A DNA stretch of 64,000 nt, from contig NZ_GG657757.1 of NCBI RefSeq assembly GCF_000158955.1, positions 6,081,858 to 6,145,857 on the forward strand, in the 5' to 3' direction. Position 1 is the first letter of the stretch, and every line of letters begins with the position of its first letter. Positions 25,946 through 34,536 of the stretch are shown in pieces. The notes beneath the pieces are model-generated. The model saw only the letters and a program-made list of their open reading frames with translations, had not been told where the DNA came from and made no database searches. The DNA is from Streptomyces viridochromogenes DSM 40736 (GTDB taxonomy: Bacteria > Actinomycetota > Actinomycetes > Streptomycetales > Streptomycetaceae). Both the position numbers and the translations under genes were made by a program.

Positions 25946-27616
25946 GTGCGACTCGTCATGACCGAACCGGCCGAGAGGAGGGAGCGTCCCTACGCACGCC
26001 GCTGGTGGGCGCTCCTCGTGCTCTGTCTGAGCCTGCTGATCATCGTGATGGCGAACACCGCCCTCACCGTGGCCGCACCCGCGATGACCGAGGACCTCGG
26101 TCTGTCCAGCGCCGACCTCCAGTGGGTCATCGACGGCTACACCGTTCCGTACGCCGCGCTGATGCTGCTGCTGGGTGCGATAGGCGACAAGTACAGCCGC
26201 CGGGGCGCCCTGGTGCTCGGGCTCGTCGTGTTCGGCGCGGGCGCGGTCTTCGGCTACCTGGCCGACAGCGCCACGACGGTCATCGCGGCGCGTGCCGTGA
26301 TGGGCGGCGGCGCCGCGATGATCATGCCCGCCACGCTGTCCCTGCTCGCGGCCACGTTCCCGCGTGCGGAACGCGCCAAGGCCATCACCCTGTGGACCGC
26401 GACGGCCGGACTGGCCATCGCCGCGGGACCGCTGGTCGCCGGGGCGCTGCTGGAGCGGCACGGCTGGTCGTCGACGTTCCTCATCAACGTCCCCGTGGCC
26501 GCACTGGCCGTCGTCGGTGCCTTCGTCCTCGTACCGCCGTCCAAGGCCGGTCACCGAGAGCGCATCGACTACGTCGGCGGATTGCTGTCGGTGGTGTGGA
26601 TCGGCGCGCTCGTCTACATGATCATCGAGGGCCCGCACTTCGGCTGGGGCACCAAGGCGATCACGGCGGCGGTCGTCGCGGGCGCCGGGCTCGTCGCCTT
26701 CGTGCTCTGGGAGCTGCGCCACCCGCGTCCCGTCCTCGACGTGCGCCGCTTCACCGACCGCCGCTTCGCGGGGTCCAACCTCGCCGTCGCCCTGTTCTTC
26801 CTGGCGGTCTTCGGCGCCTTCTACTACCTGACCCAGCACCTGCAGTTCGTCCTCGGCTACGACGCCCTGGACACCGGCCTGCGCATGCTGCCGCTGGCCG
26901 GCGCGGTCTTCGTGGGCTCGGCGCTCACCGGCTACCTCACCCCGCGGGTCGGCATGAAGTGGACCGTCACGGCCGGCATGGTCGGCGGTACGGCGGCCCT
27001 CGCCCTGCTCACCCGGGTCGACGCCGGGTCGTCGTACGGCGACTTCGTCGCGCCCCTGATCGTCCTCGGGCTCGCGATCGGGCTGGCGCTCTCGCCCTGC
27101 ACGGACGCGATCATGGGAGCCTTCCCGGAGTCCGAACTGGGCGTCGGCGGCGCCGTGAACGACACGTCGCTGGAGCTGGGCGGCTCGCTCGGCATCGCCA
27201 TCCTCGGCTCACTGCTGGCGACGTCGTACTCCGGGCACCTCTCCGACGCCACCACCGGCAGCAAGCTGCCCGCCTCCGCCCTGGAGACGGCCCAGGACTC
27301 CGTCGGGGCCGGGTACGCCGTGGCACGGGGCATCGGGGACAAGGCACGGCAGCTGGCCGAGCAGGCGGCGCACACCAGCGATCCGCAGCAGGCGGAGCGG
27401 CTGCGCGCGCAGGCCGAGCAACTCGGCGCAGGAGCCCGGCAGATGGCCGACGCGGTCGGGGCCTCCTTCGCCGACGCGGTCGCGCACACCAGTGTGGTGG
27501 GGGCTGTGATTCTGGGGGTCGGCACGGTCGTCGTGGCGCTGCTGCTGCCGCGCAAGGGGAAGACGGCGCCGGAGCCCGTCGAGGACAGGGAGCCGGAGAC
27601 CGCGGGAACTCGCTGA
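25946..27616 (+). CDS. MFS drug exporter, DHA2 (14-helix) family
   Basis: A 556-residue membrane protein with 14 predicted helices. Motif A appears as GAIGDKYSRRGAL, an antiporter-type motif C region as LWTATAGLAIAAGPLVAGAL, and the DHA2-specific LQWVIDGYTVPYAALMLL in the first helices. A long loop of about 85 residues before the last helix (ATTGSKLP ... VGASFADA) is rich in Ala, Gln and Arg and probably helical. The GTG start at 25946 has AGGAAGG upstream; ATG 25958 is an alternative. It exports a drug or small toxic compound by proton antiport, and TetR control from the divergent gene is very likely. Confidence 0.94.
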   Translation: MRLVMTEPAERRERPYARRWWALLVLCLSLLIIVMANTALTVAAPAMTEDLGLSSADLQWVIDGYTVPYAALMLLLGAIGDKYSRRGALVLGLVVFGAGAVFGYLADSATTVIAARAVMGGGAAMIMPATLSLLAATFPRAERAKAITLWTATAGLAIAAGPLVAGALLERHGWSSTFLINVPVAALAVVGAFVLVPPSKAGHRERIDYVGGLLSVVWIGALVYMIIEGPHFGWGTKAITAAVVAGAGLVAFVLWELRHPRPVLDVRRFTDRRFAGSNLAVALFFLAVFGAFYYLTQHLQFVLGYDALDTGLRMLPLAGAVFVGSALTGYLTPRVGMKWTVTAGMVGGTAALALLTRVDAGSSYGDFVAPLIVLGLAIGLALSPCTDAIMGAFPESELGVGGAVNDTSLELGGSLGIAILGSLLATSYSGHLSDATTGSKLPASALETAQDSVGAGYAVARGIGDKARQLAEQAAHTSDPQQAERLRAQAEQLGAGARQMADAVGASFADAVAHTSVVGAVILGVGTVVVALLLPRKGKTAPEPVEDREPETAGTR

Positions 27617-27636
27617 TCGTGCGAGGCGAACCACTG

Positions 27637-27667
27637 TTGCCTTGACGCCAGGGGCAAGGATTACGTT
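27637..27667 (+). promoter_or_regulatory. MerR-type promoter with 19-bp spacer and internal palindrome
   Basis: TTGCCT (27637-27642), 19 bp, then TACGTT (27662-27667). The spacer carries the inverted repeat CCTTG / CAAGG (27640-27659). An over-long spacer with a dyad between -35 and -10 is the signature of MerR-activated promoters. The predicted start falls on or next to the ATG at 27675, suggesting a leaderless mRNA. Confidence 0.55.
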
Positions 27668-27674
27668 CGTACGC

Positions 27675-28085
27675 ATGCGAATCGGCGAGCTGGCCGCACG
27701 GGCCGGGACCACGACGCGGACGCTGCGGTACTACGAGTCACGCGGGCTGCTGCCCGCACGGCGCGCGGGCAACGGATACCGGACCTACGACGAGAGCGAT
27801 CTGCGGCTGCTCCGGCAGATCCGGACGCTCCAGGACTTCGGGTTCGACCTGGAGGAGACGCGGCCCTTCGTGGAGTGTCTGCGGGCGGGGCATCCCGAGG
27901 GGGACTCCTGCCCGGCGTCGCTCGCGGTCTACCGGCGCAAGCTGGACGAGCTCGACTCCCTGATCGGTCAGCTGAGCGGGGTGCGGGACACCGTCGCCCG
28001 GCAACTGGCCCGGGCCGAGCTGGCCGCCGAGGCGGAGGCTCCGGGAGGTCCGGAGCCGCAGTGCGAACTGGGAGGGGACTGGTGA
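27675..28085 (+). CDS. MerR-family regulator with cysteines, coupled to thioredoxin
   Basis: A 136-residue regulator. The HTH-wing (about 1-70) begins MRIGELAARAGTTTRTLRYYE with RTYDESDLRLLRQI; a coiled-coil dimerisation helix follows. Cysteines lie at positions 68, 79 and 130 (VECLRAGHPEGDSC and PQC), so a redox or metal/thiol signal is possible. ATG 27675 fits the MerR consensus N-terminus and the MerR-like promoter directly upstream; the TTG start of the longest frame is not needed. The stop codon overlaps the GTG of the thioredoxin gene, so both are co-translated. Control of its own operon is inferred from the promoter dyad. Confidence 0.92.
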   Translation: MRIGELAARAGTTTRTLRYYESRGLLPARRAGNGYRTYDESDLRLLRQIRTLQDFGFDLEETRPFVECLRAGHPEGDSCPASLAVYRRKLDELDSLIGQLSGVRDTVARQLARAELAAEAEAPGGPEPQCELGGDW

Positions 28086-28414
28086 GCGACGTGACCGGCG
28101 TGACGGACGTGACGGACGCGGACTTCGAGGCGGAGGTGATCGGCGCGGACCTGCCGGTGCTGGTGGAGTTCACCGCCGACTGGTGCCCGCCGTGCCGGCA
28201 GATGGGGCCGGTGCTGAAAGCCCTCGCTTCCGAGGAGGGCGACCGGCTGAAGGTGGTGCAGCTCGACGTGGACTCCAACCCGGCGACGACCAATGCCTAC
28301 AAGGTGCTGTCGATGCCGACGTTCATGGTGTTCCGCGGCGGTGAGCCCATGAAGTCGATGGTGGGGGCGCGAGCCAAGCGGCGGCTGCTGGAGGAGCTGG
28401 CCGACGTGCTGTAG
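28082..28414 (+). CDS. trxA: Thioredoxin with WCPPC active site
   Basis: A 110-residue cytosolic thioredoxin. The active-site motif is FTADWCPPCRQMGPV (C35, C38), followed by LDVDSNPATTNAYKVLSMPTFMVF with the conserved cis-proline in SMPTF and GARAKRRLLEEL at the end. The usual WCGPC is WCPPC here, which may shift the redox potential. GTG 28082 overlaps the MerR stop (GTGA). Being translationally tied to a Cys-containing MerR regulator, it may serve a dedicated oxidative or disulfide stress response rather than housekeeping reduction. Confidence 0.94.
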   Translation: MSDVTGVTDVTDADFEAEVIGADLPVLVEFTADWCPPCRQMGPVLKALASEEGDRLKVVQLDVDSNPATTNAYKVLSMPTFMVFRGGEPMKSMVGARAKRRLLEELADVL

Positions 28415-28431
28415 GCGACCCGCCCGGACCA

Positions 28432-28470
28432 CAGGAAATCCCCCGAGCAATTGCGCTCGGGGGATTTCCT
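28432..28470 (+). terminator. Strong terminator after the MerR-thioredoxin operon
   Basis: Long stem AGGAAAT-C6-GAGC paired with GCTC-G5-ATTTCCT, one bulged C, loop AATTGC. The outer A/T-rich arm gives an asymmetric, intrinsic-like end 18 bp after the stop codon. Confidence 0.85.
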
Positions 28471-28488
28471 TGCGTATATTTGTCTGTT

Positions 28489-28515
28489 CGCGACTTCAAG
28501 TCGAAAGAAGTCGCG
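28489..28515 (+). promoter_or_regulatory. Inverted repeat in the helD leader
   Basis: Perfect 9-bp arms CGCGACTTC and GAAGTCGCG with a 9-nt spacer, 41 bp before the helD start, in an unusually AT-rich patch that also contains TATATT and GTATAT. It could be an operator or a 5'-leader hairpin. It does not match the rifamycin-associated element as I remember it. Confidence 0.5.
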
Positions 28516-28555
28516 CGAAGTTCAGTGAGCACAGTATATCCGGGCGGGAGCGGAA

Positions 28556-30817
28556 TTGTCAAACACCGAATTTCCGGACGATGAATTGCGGCAGGAGCAG
28601 GAATTCATCGACGGGTTGTACGCGCGCGTGGACGCGCTGCGCGGCGACGCCGAGACCTCCGTCACGGACGCGCTCGCGCAGGGCAACACCCCCATGCAGG
28701 CCAGACTCGAACGGGACATCCTGGTAGCCGAGCGCTCCGGGCTGCTCGCCGCGCTCAACGCGGTGGACGGCTCCCTGTGCTTCGGCCGGATCGACCTCAC
28801 CTCGGGCACCACCCACCACATCGGCCGGATCGGGCTGCGCACCGACGACGCGGAGCGCACGCCCGTCCTGATCGACTGGCGCGCCGACGTCGCCCGGCCC
28901 TTCTACCTGGCCACCGGCCACACTCCGATGGGCCTCAGGCGCCGGCGGCACATCGCGACCGACGGCCGCAGGGTCACCCACCTGCACGACGAGATCCTGG
29001 ACCTCGGGGACGAGACCCGCACCGGCCACGAGGACCCCACCGGCGACGCCGTGCTGCTCGCCGCGCTGGGCTCGGCCCGCACCGGCCGGATGAACGACAT
29101 CGTGCAGACCATCCAGGCCGACCAGGACCGCATCATCCGCGCCCCGCACCGCGGCGTCATGGTGGTGGAGGGAGGCCCCGGCACCGGCAAGACGGCCGTC
29201 GCCCTGCACCGCGCCGCCTACCTGCTGTACGAGCACTGTGAGCTGCTCGCCAAGCGCGCCGTGCTGATCGTCGGGCCCAACCCGGCCTTCCTCGGCTACA
29301 TCGGCGAGGTGCTGCCCTCCCTCGGCGAGACGGGCGTGCTCCTCGCGACCGTCGGCGAGCTGTTCCCCGGGGTGAAGGCGACCGCGACCGACACGCCCGA
29401 GGCCGCCGCCGTGAAGGGCCGGGCCGACATGGCCGACGTCCTCGCCGAGGTCGTCCGCTCCCGGCAGGCGCTGCCCGACCCGGTGATCGCCATCGAGCAC
29501 GACCGCGAGGTCCTCATGCTCGACGACGGTCTGGTGAACGTCGCCCGCGAGCGCACCCGCGCCGCCACGCTGCCGCACAACGCGGCCCGCGAGCACTTCG
29601 AGGGCCACATCCTCAACACCCTCACCGAGCTGTACGCCGAGCGGATCGGCACCGACCCGTTCGACGGCTCCAGCCTGCTCGACCCCAGCGACATCACCCA
29701 GATCCGCGACGACATCGCCGAGAACCCCGAGGTCTGGTCCGCCATCGACCAGCTGTGGCCGGTGCTCACCCCGCAGCGGCTCGTCGCCGACTTCCTCGCC
29801 GCGCCCGAGGAGTTCCTGCCCGCCGAGGACGCCGACGCCGTACGCCGCCCCGTGACCCGGCGCTGGACGGTCGCGGACGTGCCGCTGCTCGACGAGGCCG
29901 CCGAACTCCTCGGCGACGACGACCGCCTGGCCCGGGAGCGCGCCGCCCGCGAGCGCGAGGAGCAGATCGCCTACGCGCAGGGCGTGCTGGAGGTGTCGTA
30001 CGCCTCCCGCACCTACGAGTTCGAGGACAAGGAGGACAGCGACCCCGACGGCAGCGAGGTGCTGTCCGCGCACGACATCATCGACGCCGAGCGGTTCGCC
30101 GAGCGGCACGAGGAGGACGACCACCGCAGCGCCGCCGAGCGCGCCGCGGCCGACCGCACCTGGGCCTTCGGGCACATCATCGTCGACGAGGCGCAGGAAC
30201 TGTCGCCCATGGCGTGGCGGCTGCTGATGCGGCGCAGCCCGACCCGCTCGATGACCCTGGTCGGCGACCCCGCGCAGACCGCCGAGGCGGCCGGCGTCGG
30301 CTCCTGGGCGGGCATCCTCGACCCGTACGTCGAGGACCGCTGGGAACACACCCGGCTCGGCGTCAACTACCGCACCCCCGCCGAGATCATGGACGTGGCG
30401 GCGGCCGTGGTGCGCGCCGAGCACCCGGAGTTCGAACCGCCGAGCTCCGTCCGCTCCACGGGCGTACGCCCCTGGGCACGGGCCACCGACGACCTGCCCG
30501 GCGCCGTCGCCAAGGCGGTCGACGAGCTCACCCCCGCCGAGGGACGGCTCGCGGTGATCGCCCCCCGGGAGCTGCACCGTGCCCTCGCGGCCCGGCTGGA
30601 CGGTGTGACGGCGGACGCCGAACCGGACCTCACGCACACGGTCGTCCTCCTCGACCCGCGCCAGGCCAAGGGGCTGGAGTTCGACTCCGTCCTCGTGGTC
30701 GAGCCGGGCCGGTACGGCACCAGCGACCTGTACGTGGCCCTCACCCGGGCCACCCAGCGGCTCGGCGTGCTGCACACCGGGGAGCTGCCGAAAGCCCTGG
30801 CGGACGCGTTCGTGTAG
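28556..30817 (+). CDS. helD: HelD-type RNA polymerase recycling ATPase
   Basis: A 753-residue UvrD/Rep-like SF1 ATPase. The N-terminal coiled-coil arm (about 1-60, ELRQEQEFIDGLYARVDALR) and LCFGRIDLTSG ... VLIDWRADVARPFYLAT match the actinobacterial HelD class. It continues with Walker A GGPGTGKTAVALHRAAY, motif II VDEAQELSPM, VGDPAQT, NYRTPAEIM and the C-terminal AKGLEFDSVLVVEP ... YVALTRATQRLGVLH. From family knowledge, HelD enters the primary and secondary channels of RNA polymerase and removes stalled or nucleic-acid-bound enzyme; the related HelR confers rifamycin tolerance. TTG 28556 has GGGAG six bases upstream. I cannot separate HelD from HelR on sequence alone. Confidence 0.9.
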   Translation: MSNTEFPDDELRQEQEFIDGLYARVDALRGDAETSVTDALAQGNTPMQARLERDILVAERSGLLAALNAVDGSLCFGRIDLTSGTTHHIGRIGLRTDDAERTPVLIDWRADVARPFYLATGHTPMGLRRRRHIATDGRRVTHLHDEILDLGDETRTGHEDPTGDAVLLAALGSARTGRMNDIVQTIQADQDRIIRAPHRGVMVVEGGPGTGKTAVALHRAAYLLYEHCELLAKRAVLIVGPNPAFLGYIGEVLPSLGETGVLLATVGELFPGVKATATDTPEAAAVKGRADMADVLAEVVRSRQALPDPVIAIEHDREVLMLDDGLVNVARERTRAATLPHNAAREHFEGHILNTLTELYAERIGTDPFDGSSLLDPSDITQIRDDIAENPEVWSAIDQLWPVLTPQRLVADFLAAPEEFLPAEDADAVRRPVTRRWTVADVPLLDEAAELLGDDDRLARERAAREREEQIAYAQGVLEVSYASRTYEFEDKEDSDPDGSEVLSAHDIIDAERFAERHEEDDHRSAAERAAADRTWAFGHIIVDEAQELSPMAWRLLMRRSPTRSMTLVGDPAQTAEAAGVGSWAGILDPYVEDRWEHTRLGVNYRTPAEIMDVAAAVVRAEHPEFEPPSSVRSTGVRPWARATDDLPGAVAKAVDELTPAEGRLAVIAPRELHRALAARLDGVTADAEPDLTHTVVLLDPRQAKGLEFDSVLVVEPGRYGTSDLYVALTRATQRLGVLHTGELPKALADAFV

Positions 30818-30958
30818 CGGAGCGGCCTCGTGCCGCCGGGTACGGGGCCGCCCACAGCGGGAGCGACCTCGGGGTGGAGACTCCCGACACCGCCCCGCTC
30901 CCCAGGACGCCCTCCCGCATCGGCTCCCTGGGGCAGGGGGCGGTCTCCGGGAAACCGA

Positions 30959-30984
30959 GGGAGCAGCGTCATGACGCTGCTCCC
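30959..30984. terminator. Perfect 26-bp palindrome, bidirectional terminator
   Basis: GGGAGCAGCGTCA joined directly to its reverse complement TGACGCTGCTCCC. It lies between helD and a convergent gene, and the stop codon of the latter is inside the palindrome. Confidence 0.75.
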
Positions 30985-31436
30985 GGTGTCTTCCGGGCCC
31001 GGAGTTCACTCGCGTAGCCCACACCGATGACCAGCAGGGCGGCGGACAGGGCGAGGGACGCGCTCGCCGCGTTCATCCACCCGTAGTCCCCCGGGGCGCC
31101 GGAGTACACGGAGCCGTCCTCGCGGACGCAGTCGAAGCGCAGCGGCAGGTACGAGGAACGGTGGTGGGAGAGTCCCCGGACCGTGTCCGGATCGAAGCCG
31201 TCGCGGCAGGCCGGGGCCGGGACCGAGTCTGCGCCGTCACCGAACGCCTGCTCCGACATCAGCACGTCGAAGAACCCCAGCGAGTACACGGCCGCCGCCG
31301 CCCACGCGGCCGTCGCCGCCGCACGGCGCATCAGATGGTCCGGCCACGGCTCGGGCCGTCCGGGAAGCGCCATCGCGACAACCCCTGCCCCGGCGACGAG
31401 CGCGCCGACGGCACAGGCCAACGAGACCAAGCTCAT
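30969..31436 (-). CDS. Small integral membrane protein of unknown function
   Basis: A 155-residue protein from ATG 31436 (MSLVSLACAVGALVAGAG); the frame is open to GTG 31490 but the extra residues are Cys/His/Pro-rich and unlikely. Three hydrophobic segments are visible at about 1-24, 38-62 and 125-147. Between the second and third is a polar loop of about 60 residues with two Cys (PACRDGFD and RFDCVRED), which may form an extracellular disulfide. No family is recognised. It is convergent with helD and lies upstream of nothing in its own direction, so it appears to be a single gene. Confidence 0.65.
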   Translation of the reverse strand: MSLVSLACAVGALVAGAGVVAMALPGRPEPWPDHLMRRAAATAAWAAAAVYSLGFFDVLMSEQAFGDGADSVPAPACRDGFDPDTVRGLSHHRSSYLPLRFDCVREDGSVYSGAPGDYGWMNAASASLALSAALLVIGVGYASELRARKTPGAAS

Positions 31437-31560
31437 CAGCACCGCGGGGCCCGCGAGGTGAGCGGGGTGGCATCCATGCGGACACCCCACCAGGACCGGA
31501 CCGGAGGGGCTGTGGTGGAGGCCACTCCTCCGGTCACAGCCCTGTCACGAGGGCCAGATG

Positions 31561-32505
31561 TCAACCCGCCTTGCCCGTAGGAGCGTTCGCGGGAGGTTCG
31601 GGCAGCCAGTCGCGCGCCGGGTCGTACTCCAGCCATCGGCTCCGCCCGGCTTGCGCGGCGAAGGCGGCGGTGAGGGCGTTCAGCCCCGGGTGCCCGCTGC
31701 CGGTGCGCCACAGCAGCGACCAGGCGTAGAGCGGCGTGGGGTCGACCAGCGGGACGGAACGCAGGCCCGGCACGTCCGGCAGCGGCACGTCGGCGGGCAG
31801 CAGCGAGAAGCGTCGCGGGTCCTCCGCCACCTCGGCGAGGAAATGGGCCAGACCCAGGTTGAGGGTCGTGGCCGTGGTGGGGATGGTGAACCGGTGGGCG
31901 AACCGGTGCAGGAAGTCGAGCCGGTCCAGAGCACCGGGCGCCCACAGCACGCTGCCGCCCAACTGCTCCGGCCGCAGCGCCGGTTCGGCGGCGAGCGGAT
32001 GGTCCGCGCTGAGTACCGCGTCCACCGGCTCCAGGCGGACCAGGCGATGGGCCAGCCCGGCGTGCAGGGGCGGGTGAACCCGGCCGAACGCCGCGTCGAT
32101 GTCGCCGCGCAGCAGGGCCGCCATCACCGACGGCAGATCGCGTCCGTGCCCCGGCACCAGCTCCCCGGCACGTCCGGCGACCTGCGCCAGGGTCCGCATC
32201 GGCGCGTAGAGGTGCCCCCAGACGTCGAGCCGCAGGGGGCGATCCGGTCCCACCGCGGCCGCGACCGCCGACTCGGCCGAGGCCAGGGCCTGCCGGGCCG
32301 GCCCGAGGAAACGCCGCCCCGCATCCGTGAGGCCGACCGCCTTGCCGCCGCGCTGGAACAACTCGGTGCCGAGGAGTGACTCGAGCCGGGCGATCCGCTT
32401 GGACAGCGCCTGCTGGGAGAGGCCGAGTGTGCCGGCCGCCCGCCCGAAGTGCAGTTCCTCGGCGGCGCGCACGAAGGCCCGTACCTGCGCCATGTCGAGA
32501 TCCAC
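31561..32505 (-). CDS. LysR-family transcriptional regulator
   Basis: A 314-residue regulator. The N-terminal winged HTH (about 3-65) reads AQVRAFVRAAEELHFGRAAGTLGLSQQALSKRIARLE. The substrate-binding type-2 periplasmic-fold domain (about 90-295) completes the family layout. The start may be GTG 32505 or ATG 32493 (MAQVRAF). It is divergent from the oxidoreductase-hydrolase pair with 81 bp between starts, the classical LysR arrangement in which the regulator controls the divergent operon and itself. The region contains the short inverted repeat CCGAACGTTGTCGG. The effector is unknown. Confidence 0.93.
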   Translation of the reverse strand: MDLDMAQVRAFVRAAEELHFGRAAGTLGLSQQALSKRIARLESLLGTELFQRGGKAVGLTDAGRRFLGPARQALASAESAVAAAVGPDRPLRLDVWGHLYAPMRTLAQVAGRAGELVPGHGRDLPSVMAALLRGDIDAAFGRVHPPLHAGLAHRLVRLEPVDAVLSADHPLAAEPALRPEQLGGSVLWAPGALDRLDFLHRFAHRFTIPTTATTLNLGLAHFLAEVAEDPRRFSLLPADVPLPDVPGLRSVPLVDPTPLYAWSLLWRTGSGHPGLNALTAAFAAQAGRSRWLEYDPARDWLPEPPANAPTGKAG

Positions 32506-32586
32506 GGCTCCTCACTCTAAGCGACAACCGAACGTTGTCGGTCCTGCTGGTTCGTTGTTGGATCACGGGGCGGTCGCGGAGGTTGC

Positions 32587-33516
32587 ATGGTCGGCATGCG
32601 AAGACTCATTCCCACGGGAGAGGCGGCCCGTCCGGTCGCCTTCGCCGAGCTCCCCCCGCCCGTACCGGAGCCGGACGAGGCGCTGGTCAAGGTCGAGGCG
32701 TTCGCACCGAACCGGGGCGAGACGTTCCTCCTCGAACACCCCCGCCCGGGGCTGCTGCCCGGCAAGGACGTCGCCGGACTCGTCGTGCAGGCCGCGGCCG
32801 ACGGTTCGGGCCCCGCCATCGGCACCCGGGTGGCCGGACATCCGGCGCAGGGCGGCTGGGCCGAGTACGCGGCGGTGCCCACGCACTCCCTCGCACCGCT
32901 CCCGGACAGCGTCGACAGCGTCCGGGCGGCGGCCCTGCCCCTCGCCGGCATCACCGCTCTGCGACTGCTGCGCACGGCCGGTTCCCTGGCCGGCGCCCGG
33001 GTGCTGCTGACCGGCGCCTCGGGCGGGGTCGGCCACTACGTCACCGAACTCGCCGTCGCGGCCGGAGCCGAGCTGACCGCGGTGACGGCCACGCCGGAGC
33101 GCGGCGAGCGGCTCGCGGAGCTGGGCGCCGAGGTGGTGCACGAGCCGGCGGCGGCTCAAGGGCCGTTCGACGTCGTGCTGGAGTCCACGGGAGGACCGGA
33201 TCTGCCGGTGGCCCTCTCCAAGGCGCGGCCGGGCGGACTGGTCGTCTGGTTCGGCCAGGCGAGCCGCACCCCGGCGACCCTCGACTTCTTCGAGCTCCTC
33301 GGCGGGACCGAGCGCGTGACCCTCCAGCACTTCCACTACGCCGGCGCCCCCTACGGGCCCGACCTCGCGACGCTGGTGCGCCTGGTGGCACAGGACCGGC
33401 TGCACCCGGAGATCGGCCGGATCGCCGACTGGACGGACACCGCGGGCACCCTGGTCGATCTGCGCGAGCGCCGGATACGCGGCAAGGCCGTCCTGCTGAC
33501 GGGAGGAACCCGATGA
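32587..33516 (+). CDS. Zinc-independent medium-chain oxidoreductase (quinone oxidoreductase-like)
   Basis: A 309-residue MDR-superfamily NADPH-dependent reductase. The GroES-like N-terminal domain (about 10-110) has VEAFAPNRGETFLL and PGLLPGKDVAGLVV. The Rossmann domain has the nucleotide motif VLLTGASGGVGHYVTELA. The zinc-binding cysteines of alcohol dehydrogenases are absent, placing it with quinone or enone reductases. The first ATG (32587) has GGAGG four bases before it and was preferred to ATG 32596. Its stop overlaps the start of the next gene (ATGA), so reductase and hydrolase are co-translated. LysR control is likely. The substrate is unknown. Confidence 0.92.
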   Translation: MVGMRRLIPTGEAARPVAFAELPPPVPEPDEALVKVEAFAPNRGETFLLEHPRPGLLPGKDVAGLVVQAAADGSGPAIGTRVAGHPAQGGWAEYAAVPTHSLAPLPDSVDSVRAAALPLAGITALRLLRTAGSLAGARVLLTGASGGVGHYVTELAVAAGAELTAVTATPERGERLAELGAEVVHEPAAAQGPFDVVLESTGGPDLPVALSKARPGGLVVWFGQASRTPATLDFFELLGGTERVTLQHFHYAGAPYGPDLATLVRLVAQDRLHPEIGRIADWTDTAGTLVDLRERRIRGKAVLLTGGTR

Positions 33517-34505
33517 ACACCGCCGAATTCGCCGCCGCCCAGTGGACACGCGCCACCGGCGCGGGCATCGATCCCCACGAGTACCGGCGGGTCACCGCCG
33601 GCCTCACCTCCGTCGCCGACTGGGGACCGGCCTTCTCGCGCACCGGACGCGCCTGCGTCGAGCGCGCGGAGCGGGCCGGATCGTCCGTCTCCGCGGGTGA
33701 GTACCTCCTGATGGCGGCCCGGTGGTTCCACCTCGCCACACTCGCGCCGTACGCGGAGGCGGGCCGGGCCGCGGCCGAGGCGGACCAGGCGCTGAGCCGC
33801 GCGCTGACCGTGCTGGAGCCCGAGGCGCGGCGCGTCAGCGGCGAGGGCTTCACCGGCTGGCTGCGCGGACCTTCGGACGCTCCCGGGACGGTGGTCGTGG
33901 TCCCCGGCCTGGACTCGGCCAAGGAGGAGTTCCTCGGCGTGGCGTCCGCACTGCTCGCCAGGGGACTCGCGGTGTTCGCGATGGACGGACCCGGGCAGGG
34001 TGCCCTCGCCGCCACGAGCGTCCTCACACCGGACTACGAGCAGGTCGTCGGCCGGGTCGTCGACGCCCTCGGTGTCGCACGGATCGGGCTCGTGGGTCTC
34101 AGCCTGGGCGGCTACTACGCGGCGCGGACCGCGGCACTGGAGCCGCGCGTGGCGGCCGTCGCCACCGTGAGCGGCCCCTTCCGTCTCGACTGGGACGGAC
34201 TGCCCCCGCCCGTGCGGGACATCATGACCCGGCGGGCCGCAGGCGCCGACCCCGCGCGCGCCTTCGCCCGCGCTGTGGACCTCGCCGACCTGGCACCGCG
34301 CATCACGGCCCCGCTGCTGGTCGTGGACGGCGGCCAGGACGTCATCCCCGGCGTGACGAACGGCGAGCCGCTGGCCCGTCTGGCACCGCACGGCACCTAC
34401 CTGCCGGTCCCGCACGGCGACCACCTGCTCGGCAACGCACGCAGCGACTGGCTGGCGCCGCTCGCCGACCACATCGCGCACACGCTGGCGGGAGCGGCGG
34501 AATGA
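33513..34505 (+). CDS. Alpha/beta hydrolase with helical N-terminal domain
   Basis: A 330-residue cytosolic hydrolase. The helical N-terminal domain (about 1-115, with WFHLATLAPYAE) precedes an alpha/beta core carrying VVVVPGLDSAKEEF, the nucleophile elbow GLSLGG, the acid Asp in VVDGGQDVI and the His in VPHGDHLL. This two-part layout resembles C-C bond hydrolases such as 2,6-dihydroxy-pseudo-oxynicotine hydrolase and FrsA-like enzymes, so cleavage of a beta-diketone or ester is plausible. ATG 33513 has GGGAGGA five bases upstream and overlaps the reductase stop. Together the pair may reduce and then cleave an aromatic or diketo compound (inference). Confidence 0.91.
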   Translation: MNTAEFAAAQWTRATGAGIDPHEYRRVTAGLTSVADWGPAFSRTGRACVERAERAGSSVSAGEYLLMAARWFHLATLAPYAEAGRAAAEADQALSRALTVLEPEARRVSGEGFTGWLRGPSDAPGTVVVVPGLDSAKEEFLGVASALLARGLAVFAMDGPGQGALAATSVLTPDYEQVVGRVVDALGVARIGLVGLSLGGYYAARTAALEPRVAAVATVSGPFRLDWDGLPPPVRDIMTRRAAGADPARAFARAVDLADLAPRITAPLLVVDGGQDVIPGVTNGEPLARLAPHGTYLPVPHGDHLLGNARSDWLAPLADHIAHTLAGAAE

Positions 34506-34536
34506 GCCGCTTCCGCCCCGGCGCGTCACAGACCAC

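Noticed and set aside
28432-28515. Rifamycin-associated element upstream of helD
   Set aside because: The inverted repeats here do not match the GGGGCTTGCGGCAAGGCCC-like wording that I recall; the first is a terminator of the thioredoxin operon.
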